Shown here: positions 15,091-20,472 of the stretch, piece by piece | How the letters are laid out: the number at the start of each line of letters is the position of its first letter | Position numbering within the stretch: the stretch's first letter is position 1 | Assembly (NCBI GenBank): GCA_023431215.1 | Contig: JAEYXR010000115.1 | Span: forward strand, 1 to 21,654 | Direction: 5' to 3' | Origin: Bacillota bacterium | GTDB taxonomy: Bacteria > Bacillota > Clostridia > Oscillospirales > Ruminococcaceae | Length of the DNA stretch: 21,654 nt | The notes under the pieces: generated by a model | Seen by the model: the letters and a program-made list of their open reading frames with translations, nothing else | The model's database searches: none | What the model was told of the DNA's origin: nothing | Made by a program: the position numbers and the translations under genes

Positions 15091-15477
15091 ATGGATTATA
15101 GTCAAATAGGCTGCATCCAATTATCAGATGAAGCCATGGAACAAATAAAAACGCTGGACTACTCCAGGTTATTTACGCTTTTGATTATTGTGGCGCTGTT
15201 TATTTCATTGAATAATATTGACTTGCAAAAGACACAAATTTGCTGCAGTGCCAGCAGCGGAACCACCTGCCAGTGCCCCAAGGCGAATGCTTTAAAGGTG
15301 TGCAGCACTACGCTGGTAATGATTTCTTTATCTTACTTTTACTTGCTGACCCGCAAAACTGCTTGGCAGGCTGATTTTTGCAATTGCTCCTACAATTTGA
15401 ATTATTTGGCCAGCATACTTACACTAGCTGCAGTTGTTGTCCGATATGGAGATTTGCTGTTTGCTCAAAAAATTTAA
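15091..15477 (+). CDS. Small Cys-rich three-helix membrane protein, function unknown
   Basis: 128 residues, not recognised. Three hydrophobic segments (about 26-42, 70-87, 103-118) and eight Cys: C8, a cluster C51, C52, C60, C62, C71 in the first loop, and C97, C99 in the second. Positive charges (TRK near 87-89) in the second loop suggest that this loop is cytoplasmic and the first loop, with most Cys, extracytoplasmic. I chose the ATG at 15091, 9 nt after AAAGG; the ATG at 15082 directly abuts AAAGG. It precedes a DUF2238 membrane protein by 90 bp on the same strand. Metal binding or disulfides are possible; nothing firm can be said on function. Confidence 0.6.
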   Translation: MDYSQIGCIQLSDEAMEQIKTLDYSRLFTLLIIVALFISLNNIDLQKTQICCSASSGTTCQCPKANALKVCSTTLVMISLSYFYLLTRKTAWQADFCNCSYNLNYLASILTLAAVVVRYGDLLFAQKI

Positions 15478-15510
15478 ACTTAGCAGAAACTTTTAAAGTA
15501 ATTGTAAATA

Positions 15511-15519
15511 TGATATACT
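15511..15519 (+). promoter_or_regulatory. Extended -10 promoter of the DUF2238 gene
   Basis: TG-A-TATACT (TG 15511-15512, TATACT 15514-15519) with only a weak -35 (TTTTAA, about 17 nt upstream). Start near 15526, about 40 nt before the ATG. Confidence 0.5.
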
Positions 15520-15567
15520 AAAGCCGATTTATAAAAAAAGAAACACAGAAAAAGCGGAGGAAATTGG

Positions 15568-16290
15568 ATGAAGAATAAGCATTTAAACTGGAAAAGGCTG
15601 CTGAACTATTTTGTTTTTGTTACATTGGTGGCATCTGCCGTCTTTGTAATCATTGCAATCATCCGGGCCCCTGCCACCGAGCAGGAAGCACTGCCCTATC
15701 AGCGTATTAAAGGTGATTATGTATTAATGCTGCTGCAGTGCATTCTGGGTGTGTTTGCCATGCTGCTTCCTGGTATGCTGCGTAAAAGAATGGATATTAT
15801 CATTCCCTCCAACATGCTGGTGCTTTACACTATATTTTTATATTGCGCAATCTATTTGGGTGAGGTGCGGAGTTTTTATTACAATGTACCCCACTGGGAT
15901 ACCATCCTGCACACCTTTAGCGGGGCGATGCTGGGTGCGCTGGGTTTTTCGGTCATTAACTTCCTCAATAAGACCGATAAAGTACCCATGGTATTAAGCC
16001 CAATTTTTGTTGTATTTTTTGCCTTTTGTTTTGCTATTACCATGGGTGTTATCTGGGAATTTTATGAATTTACGGCAGACGGATTGTTTGGTACCAACAT
16101 GCAAAAGTTTGGAACAGAGGCCGGTGTTGGCTTTGTTGGTCGCGCAGCTCTTATAGACACCATGAAAGACCTGATTGTAGATGCTGTGGGTGCTTTTGTA
16201 ATCTCTGTCCTGGGGTATATTTCTTTAAAAAAGCAAAACGGTTGGGTAGAACAGCTACAACTAAGACGCATTAGGCGTCATCAAAAGTAA
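15568..16290 (+). CDS. DUF2238 (YjdF-like) membrane protein
   Basis: 240 residues with about six helices. The family's conserved polar residues inside the membrane are present: HWDTILHTFSGAMLG (109-123), WEFYEFTAD (163-171) and DTMKDLIVDAVGAF (about 197-210). DUF2238 members, such as E. coli YjdF, are inner-membrane proteins of unknown role. The His, Asp and Glu pattern suggests a catalytic or ion-binding site within the membrane, which is inference. GGAGG lies 7 nt before the ATG at 15568. It is convergent with the Rrf2 gene, and both share the terminator right after its stop. Confidence 0.85.
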   Translation: MKNKHLNWKRLLNYFVFVTLVASAVFVIIAIIRAPATEQEALPYQRIKGDYVLMLLQCILGVFAMLLPGMLRKRMDIIIPSNMLVLYTIFLYCAIYLGEVRSFYYNVPHWDTILHTFSGAMLGALGFSVINFLNKTDKVPMVLSPIFVVFFAFCFAITMGVIWEFYEFTADGLFGTNMQKFGTEAGVGFVGRAALIDTMKDLIVDAVGAFVISVLGYISLKKQNGWVEQLQLRRIRRHQK

Positions 16291-16333
16291 CATACAAAAA
16301 ACCGTTGGCATTACGCCAACGGTTTTTTGTATG
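16291..16333. terminator. Bidirectional terminator between convergent operons
   Basis: A perfect 19-bp stem (16291-16309 with 16315-16333) and a 5-nt loop, with A6 and T6 runs inside the stem so that either direction ends in a U-run. The plus side begins directly after the DUF2238 stop. On the minus side the 5' arm is the last six or so codons of the Rrf2 gene, whose TAA stop (16313-16311) is in the loop. Confidence 0.92.
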
Positions 16334-16751
16334 CATGCAGCGAACCAAAAATCTGCTTTTCTATATCAGCAATGGTAATTGCCAGTAGCTTTTGGCGGCA
16401 GGCATCATCCAGCTGGGCATAAATGCCGTCCAGAATATCACCCATACCAGAGGCAACCAGACACTTTTTTTCGGCGCTCCCAGGACGCCACACCGGTGCC
16501 ATAGCAGGGATATCCAATGCCAGCAGCACCATGTTCAGGTTAACCTTTGCGGGGTTACGGTCAAAAAGATATCCTCCAATATTGCCCTCTTTGGCACTAA
16601 GAATGCCGGCCTTTTTTAACTTTGACATTACCTTGCGTACTCTGGCGGGGTTGGTACAGATGTTTTCTGCCAAATCTTCACTGGATACAGTAGTTCCCTT
16701 GTGATTAAGATAGACCAAAGCATGAACTGCCACGGCAAACTCTCCGGTCAC
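16311..16751 (-). CDS. Rrf2 family transcriptional regulator
   Basis: 146 residues. N-terminal winged HTH starting TGEFAVAVHALVYLNHKG, with the typical Rrf2 segment SSEDLAENICTNPARVRKVMSK and wing EGNIGGY (55-61). The three-Cys Fe-S motif of IscR/NsrR is absent: only C32, C97 and C118 are present, so a thiol or other signal is more likely than a classical cluster. A GTG start at 16751 with AAGGAG 9 nt upstream; an overlapping ATGATG is out of frame. As last gene of the redox operon it probably feeds back on the operon promoter; an inverted repeat at 20289-20311 is a candidate site. The end of the gene forms one arm of the terminator. Confidence 0.9.
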   Translation of the reverse strand: MTGEFAVAVHALVYLNHKGTTVSSEDLAENICTNPARVRKVMSKLKKAGILSAKEGNIGGYLFDRNPAKVNLNMVLLALDIPAMAPVWRPGSAEKKCLVASGMGDILDGIYAQLDDACRQKLLAITIADIEKQIFGSLHAYKKPLA

Positions 16752-16787
16752 ATCATCGCGCTCCTTTTTAATTAGAATCAGTTTTTA

Positions 16788-17090
16788 TCAGCGGGCAGAT
16801 TTTATTTCCTTTAAAATATCCCACAAAAAGTAGAGATGAAGCAGTAAAAGTCCGCCATAAATAACCAGAGTTTGCAAAGGCGCCATGGCACAGCGGATGC
16901 CGCTGCTTTGCCGAATTAAGTTGATGGCAAGGGAATAGCCGTAAAATGCAGAAACCGCAAGATAAGAAATAGCCATAATCCGAACTTTGCCGGTGCTTTT
17001 TATCAATAAGTATATGCTGGTGCCAAAAACGGAAGCAGCAGCGCCAAGTCCTGCAAAGGACAATGCAGTAGATAGTAGAAATTGCTCCAT
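16788..17090 (-). CDS. Small three-helix membrane protein of the redox operon
   Basis: 100 residues with three hydrophobic segments (about 6-30, 36-58, 72-93) and a basic C-terminus. One Cys (C67) in the second loop. No family recognised. The ATG at 17090 has AAAGGA 7 nt upstream, overlapping the end of the preceding Fe-S gene, and lies 3 nt after that gene's stop, so the two are coupled. This position suggests an accessory or assembly subunit of the membrane Fe-S protein, which is inference from context only. A longer frame read in another phase over the same bases is a shadow. Confidence 0.75.
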   Translation of the reverse strand: MEQFLLSTALSFAGLGAAASVFGTSIYLLIKSTGKVRIMAISYLAVSAFYGYSLAINLIRQSSGIRCAMAPLQTLVIYGGLLLLHLYFLWDILKEIKSAR

Positions 17091-17093
17091 AGG

Positions 17094-17975
17094 TCAATCC
17101 TTTCTTTTTTCTGGGGTTTGCCTGCCGGAGCAAATGGCTCCGTGAGGACAAATATGTTTGCAGTCACCACAGCGAATACATTCGGGGCTGTTGGGTGTTT
17201 GATAGGTTGGAATATCAAGCTTGCAGACACGCTGGCATGCACCGCACTGGGTACATTTTGATTGATCAATAGAAAATCGGGTAAAGGCAATGGGATTAAA
17301 CAAGCCATAAATGGCGCCCAGTGGACACAAATAGCGGCAGAACGGCCGATAAACAACAATGGAAAGAAGAATGAGGACAACTAGAATAAGACCTTTCCAG
17401 GCAAAGAGCCACCCTGCGGCAGCCTGTAAACCGGGGTTGGTGGCCACAAGGGGGATGCCTGCCGTCAGTGTGCCGGAAGGACAAATATATTTGCAAAACC
17501 AGGGGGAGCCCTGCCCGATGATGTCCACAGCAAACAGGGGAAGCACAATGACAAATCCAACTAAGATAACGTATTTCAGCCAACACAGCCACCGGTCACC
17601 TGGCAACTTACGCAGTTTTTTGGCAAAGGGTATTTTGTAAAGAAGATCCTGAATCAGACCAAAGGGGCAGAGCCAGCCACAGACAAAACGTCCAAAAATT
17701 GCGCCAAAAAACATAAGAAAGCCTACTACATAAAAGGACATTTTGAAGTTGCGGCTGCCAAGAACGGCCTGTAAAGAGCCAATGGGGCAGGAGCCCAGAG
17801 CACCCGGGCAGGAGTAACAATTCAGTCCCGGTACACAGAGTGTTTTGCTGACACCGGTATAAATACTGCCTTTGGCAAAGCCTATCAGATAGCCGTTGGT
17901 TACGGCGGTAAAGGCTATCTGCACCCAAAGCCTAAGTTTTCTTTTGATGCGTAAGGTATATTTACCCAATGCCAA
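17094..17975 (-). CDS. Polytopic 4Fe-4S membrane protein, NapH/YccM/MauN-like
   Basis: 293 residues. About five membrane helices with Cys-rich turns: C53/C56/C63, C99/C103 (CGWLCP), C161/C165 (CKYICP) and C213/C217 (CRYLCPLGAIYG), then a cytoplasmic-type C-terminal ferredoxin domain with two complete 4Fe-4S motifs (C241, C244, C247, C251 and C266, C269, C272, C276). Paired CxxxCP motifs at membrane ends are the hallmark of NapH/NosR/CcoG-type proteins, which move electrons through the membrane. The start is TTG at 17975, 4 nt after GGAG, overlapping the CXXC peptide gene by 14 nt in another frame, hence coupled translation. In this operon it is the most likely source of reductant for the extracytoplasmic thioredoxins. 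Confidence 0.88.
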   Translation of the reverse strand: MALGKYTLRIKRKLRLWVQIAFTAVTNGYLIGFAKGSIYTGVSKTLCVPGLNCYSCPGALGSCPIGSLQAVLGSRNFKMSFYVVGFLMFFGAIFGRFVCGWLCPFGLIQDLLYKIPFAKKLRKLPGDRWLCWLKYVILVGFVIVLPLFAVDIIGQGSPWFCKYICPSGTLTAGIPLVATNPGLQAAAGWLFAWKGLILVVLILLSIVVYRPFCRYLCPLGAIYGLFNPIAFTRFSIDQSKCTQCGACQRVCKLDIPTYQTPNSPECIRCGDCKHICPHGAICSGRQTPEKRKD

Positions 17976-18108
17976 TACACTCCAAACAAATGTTAATTGC
18001 CTTTAGCAGCACGGTATCATGCTCGCCGCGCATGACCCCCAAAACCACAAAGACGATGCCCAATACCAGGACCAAGAAAGCCAAACTATTTCTTTTAATC
18101 CAGTCCAA
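17962..18108 (-). CDS. CD1871A family CXXC motif membrane peptide
   Basis: 48 residues: a short basic start, one membrane helix (about 9-26), RGEHDTVLLKA, and a C-terminal ICLECIGIG with CXXC (C41, C44). This matches the small CD1871A-type peptides of Clostridia, found next to membrane Fe-S proteins. With N-terminus inside, the CXXC would face outside. The start is unusual: the only in-frame candidate is TTG at 18108, 13 nt after GGAGG, because the better-placed ATG at 18120 is followed at once by TGA in the same frame. The stop overlaps the next gene by 14 nt. I infer that it passes electrons between the NapH-like protein and the lipoproteins. Confidence 0.82.
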   Translation of the reverse strand: MDWIKRNSLAFLVLVLGIVFVVLGVMRGEHDTVLLKAINICLECIGIG

Positions 18109-18141
18109 AGTGGTTCACATCCCTCCGGAAGTTATTATAGG

Positions 18142-18222
18142 CTATGCGGCTGTACTGCGGCCGCTGAATACCCATGCCCAAAGGGCGTATGCGCAAATAA
18201 TATCATAATGCTTTACATTCAT
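18142..18222 (-). CDS. Possible 26-codon peptide, perhaps related to the one at 19696
   Basis: ATG at 18222, stop at 18142. The peptide ends ALWAWVFSGRSTAA, which resembles ALLMWAFSGSGTCSI of the well-supported 32-residue peptide upstream in the operon. It has no Shine-Dalgarno sequence, and the stretch is GC-rich with local hairpins (GCGGC/GCCGC, GCCC/GGGC), so it could instead be a structured spacer or a decayed copy. The rest of 18109-18273 holds only the GGAGGG site of the CXXC peptide. Confidence 0.25.
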   Translation of the reverse strand: MNVKHYDIICAYALWAWVFSGRSTAA

Positions 18223-18273
18223 ATTATCATCATAGCATAAAGTCTTCACCTTTAAAACCTTGCATCCCTGGCA

Positions 18274-18888
18274 TTAGGCCGATTCCAAGAGGGAGTTTAT
18301 GATTTTGGTCCAGTCGCTTTTGCTGCGCGCCCCATAATAGGACTTACCTACCAGTGCACCGGTGCTGTCCACAAAAATGGTTTCGGGCACAGCGTTAACG
18401 GCATAAAGCTTTAAATTGATCAAGTCCTCAGAAGGCAGAATATGCAGATAATCAGCCCCTGTTTTTGCTACGACTTCCTTCGCCACTTCAACCTGGGAGG
18501 CAGAAATAGTACCGTCGCGGTCTAACGTATCGATGACAATGCCTACCACCTGTACCTTTTTATCGGTATACTCCTTGTGAATTTCCCCAAGGTCGGGCAT
18601 TTCTTTGATGCAGGGAGAGCAAAAAGTGCCCCAAATATTGATCATGGTGAGGTCGTAGTTTTCAAAGATGCTTTGGTCTACCTGGTTGCCGTCCAGGTCG
18701 GTGGCGGTAAAGCTGCCCAGCAGGGGCTCGTCTGAAGCTGAGCTTGATGAGCTGTTGGACTGGGATTGGGATGATGCAAGCTGGCCCGAAGATGAGGAGC
18801 TACTGGACTGAGATGGTGCAGAGCAGGCGGTGGCAAGCAATACCAGTGAAAGTGCCACGGCCACCAAAGATTTTTTATAAGCTGTCAT
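18274..18888 (-). CDS. TlpA-like thioredoxin-fold lipoprotein (second copy)
   Basis: 204 residues: signal peptide with lipobox Cys (C22, ATAC), a long Ser/Gln linker (about 24-52), then a TlpA/ResA-type domain with active site WGTFCSPC (C90, C93) and cis-Pro loop AVPETIF. It should be anchored to the outer face of the membrane and reduce or exchange disulfides there. The ATG at 18888 has AGGAGG 7 nt upstream; a frame extending to 18912 has no such site. It is a paralogue of the next gene upstream: shared features are ATD...DLDGNQ/DIDGNQ, the -DGTIS/DGSIS- insert, LPS(E/D)DLI and VPETxFxD. It lies in the redox operon between its paralogue and the CXXC peptide. Confidence 0.92.
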   Translation of the reverse strand: MTAYKKSLVAVALSLVLLATACSAPSQSSSSSSSGQLASSQSQSNSSSSSASDEPLLGSFTATDLDGNQVDQSIFENYDLTMINIWGTFCSPCIKEMPDLGEIHKEYTDKKVQVVGIVIDTLDRDGTISASQVEVAKEVVAKTGADYLHILPSEDLINLKLYAVNAVPETIFVDSTGALVGKSYYGARSKSDWTKIINSLLESA

Positions 18889-18960
18889 TGTGTGTTCCTC
18901 CTGTAGTAACATGTTATTTGTTGGTTAGAGAATATGGGCGGGATATCACTTTTGCAGTGA

Positions 18961-19638
18961 TTACTGATGATTTGCCTGTGTTAATGCTTCATCAATAAGG
19001 GCGCGGAATTCTTCTGCTGTCCGCCCACCGTATACTGATTCTCCAAGTAAGTTGCCATGGCTGTCCAAAAAGAAGGTTTCGGGTACCAGGTCAACGTCTT
19101 TTAATTTGATGGCAATCAAATCATCCGATGGCAGCAACTGAACAAAGGCAGCGCCTGTCAGCTCCTGAAGCTGGCGCACAATATTAACCTCGCTTTGGCT
19201 GATAGAACCGTCGGCTTCTTTTGCGCTGGCTACAATACCCACAATGTTGACATCTTTGCGGTCGTATTCCTCATAAAGCTGCTGCAGGGCAGTCAAATCG
19301 CTGACACAAGAACCGCAAAAGCTGCTCCATACCGCCACAACGGTTACCTTGCTTTGCTTTAGAATATCCTGGTTATATTGATTACCGTCAATATCTTCCG
19401 CCTGCCAGGCGGTAAAATCGGTTGCGGTACTGCCCTCTTCCATTAGCATTGGATACCCAAGGTCATTGCGGCAGCCGGGGTTTAGCACAGTGGAAGAAGG
19501 CGCCTCACTGATGCTTTGCTCTGAAGCAGAGGTTTGAGAAGAGACTAAGCCGGAAGAGGAAACCTCAGGAGCTGTGCAGGCAGACAATACCAGGCAAAGC
19601 GCCAGACCAAGGGCGCAAAAAGACAAAGGTCGTATCAT
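18961..19638 (-). CDS. TlpA-like thioredoxin-fold lipoprotein (first copy)
   Basis: 225 residues: signal peptide with lipobox Cys (C21, LSAC), a Ser-rich linker (about 27-50), an extra Cys (C56), then a TlpA-like domain with active site WSSFCGSC (C108, C111) and cis-Pro segment LVPETFFLD. The dipeptide between the Cys (GS) differs from the paralogue's (SP), which would give a different redox potential, so the two may act at different steps. I chose the ATG at 19638 with GGAG 6 nt upstream; an ATG four codons earlier (19650) has no ribosome site. It follows the 32-residue membrane peptide in the same operon by 57 nt. Confidence 0.91.
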   Translation of the reverse strand: MIRPLSFCALGLALCLVLSACTAPEVSSSGLVSSQTSASEQSISEAPSSTVLNPGCRNDLGYPMLMEEGSTATDFTAWQAEDIDGNQYNQDILKQSKVTVVAVWSSFCGSCVSDLTALQQLYEEYDRKDVNIVGIVASAKEADGSISQSEVNIVRQLQELTGAAFVQLLPSDDLIAIKLKDVDLVPETFFLDSHGNLLGESVYGGRTAEEFRALIDEALTQANHQ

Positions 19639-19695
19639 AAATTGCTCCATTCTAGCATTTTGTGTTAATAAAAACAGGGAAAGCTGGTCGGAGAA

Positions 19696-19794
19696 CTAAA
19701 TACTGCAAGTGCCGCTGCCGCTAAAGGCCCACATAAGCAAAGCAGCTCCTAATAGTATGAGAGTACCACGTAAAAGTAAAGAGGAATGTTTCAT
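19696..19794 (-). CDS. 32-residue membrane peptide of the redox operon
   Basis: A clear small gene too short for usual calling: TAAGGAGG 5-7 nt before the ATG at 19794, 33 codons including TAG. The peptide has a basic start (MKHSSLLLRG), one membrane helix (about 10-24) and the tail FSGSGTCSI with a single Cys three residues from the end. With N-terminus inside, the Cys would be outside, near the lipoproteins. The ribosome site overlaps the stop region of the rhodanese gene 10 nt upstream, so translation is coupled. No known family recognised. A role in the thiol relay is inferred from place and Cys only. Confidence 0.7.
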   Translation of the reverse strand: MKHSSLLLRGTLILLGAALLMWAFSGSGTCSI

Positions 19795-19804
19795 GGTTGC
19801 CTCC

Positions 19805-20272
19805 TTAATCGGTTATCACATCATACGGCCAGTCACGAATACCTCCAAAATCGTAAATATTGGTGTAGCCCATAGCAAGCAGGTTTTCGGCAGCCTGGCG
19901 GCTGCGGTTACCGGAGCGGCAATAAATTAAAATAGTGGCATCTTTGTCGGGAAGCTGCTCCGGCGGTGTTTGTGTAATTGTTTCATTGGGAATTAAAACA
20001 GAATTGGGAATATGCCCCTCATCGTATTCCTCCTGGGTGCGAACGTCAACAACTATAATATCTTCAGAACCATCCATCATTGCTTTTGCCTCTTCGGCAG
20101 TCAGTTTATGATAGCCGCCGGAACTGCCGCTTTCAGCAAGAGCCTTTGATTCGTCAGACGCAGTGCCGGAGGATATGATAGAAGAAGTGCTGCCTTTGGA
20201 GGAGCATGCCGGGAAGACCATGAAAATTGCCATAACAGCGGCAAGTAAAAGAGTCGTTTTAGTTTTTATCAT
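19805..20272 (-). CDS. Rhodanese-domain lipoprotein
   Basis: 155 residues: signal peptide with lipobox Cys (C23, FPAC), a Ser/Gly-rich linker (about 24-53), then one rhodanese domain with VVDVRTQEEYDEGHIPNS and active-site loop CRSGNRSR (C118). The six-residue loop and catalytic Cys are intact, so it should form a persulfide, as in GlpE/PspE-type sulfurtransferases, but tethered outside the cell. The frame extends to 20365, yet the signal peptide begins at the ATG at 20272, with AAAGGA 9-10 nt upstream. It is the first gene of the redox operon, which suggests that handling of sulfane sulfur or persulfides is part of the operon's task. Confidence 0.92.
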   Translation of the reverse strand: MIKTKTTLLLAAVMAIFMVFPACSSKGSTSSIISSGTASDESKALAESGSSGGYHKLTAEEAKAMMDGSEDIIVVDVRTQEEYDEGHIPNSVLIPNETITQTPPEQLPDKDATILIYCRSGNRSRQAAENLLAMGYTNIYDFGGIRDWPYDVITD

Positions 20273-20288
20273 AAATACAAATCCTTTC

Positions 20289-20311
20289 ACTGTAACTAAA
20301 AAAGTTTCAGT
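20289..20311. promoter_or_regulatory. Inverted repeat in the redox operon leader, candidate operator
   Basis: ACTGTAAC (20289-20296) and GTTTCAGT (20304-20311) form 8-bp arms with one mismatch about a 7-bp A/T centre, just after the predicted transcript start. Position and size suit a repressor dimer such as the Rrf2 protein encoded at the operon's end. Inference. Confidence 0.4.
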
Positions 20312-20321
20312 TGTTATTGCT

Positions 20322-20350
20322 ATTTTATCAGTTGCAGTATTTGAAAGCAA
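20322..20350 (-). promoter_or_regulatory. Promoter of the redox operon
   Basis: On the minus strand TTGCTT (20345-20350), 17-nt spacer, TAAAAT (20322-20327), with TG one base before the -10 (extended -10). Start near 20315, about 43 nt before the rhodanese ATG. Confidence 0.7.
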
Positions 20351-20389
20351 GCAGAAAATATACAATTCAAAAAAAAGTTACAAACAACG

Positions 20390-20427
20390 AAAAAAGCCTG
20401 ATTGAAGTAAAACAATCAGGCTTTTTT
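20390..20427 (-). terminator. Rho-independent terminator of the glutamine synthetase gene
   Basis: A perfect 15-bp stem (20390-20404 with 20413-20427) with an 8-nt loop and A6/T6 runs at the stem base. It lies 46 bp after the glnN stop and separates it from the redox operon. Confidence 0.92.
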
Positions 20428-20472
20428 ACAATTAAATAAATATGGAGATTAAAGAAAGTGGAGAGTGGGAGA

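Noticed and set aside
18106..18120. Selenocysteine reading of ATG-TGA before the CXXC peptide
   Set aside because: No stem-loop resembling a bacterial SECIS follows at the right distance, and family members do not have Sec there; a TTG start explains the gene.
20163..20405. 80-codon plus-strand frame over the rhodanese gene start and promoter
   Set aside because: It crosses the rhodanese signal peptide, the redox operon promoter and the glnN terminator; no ribosome site.
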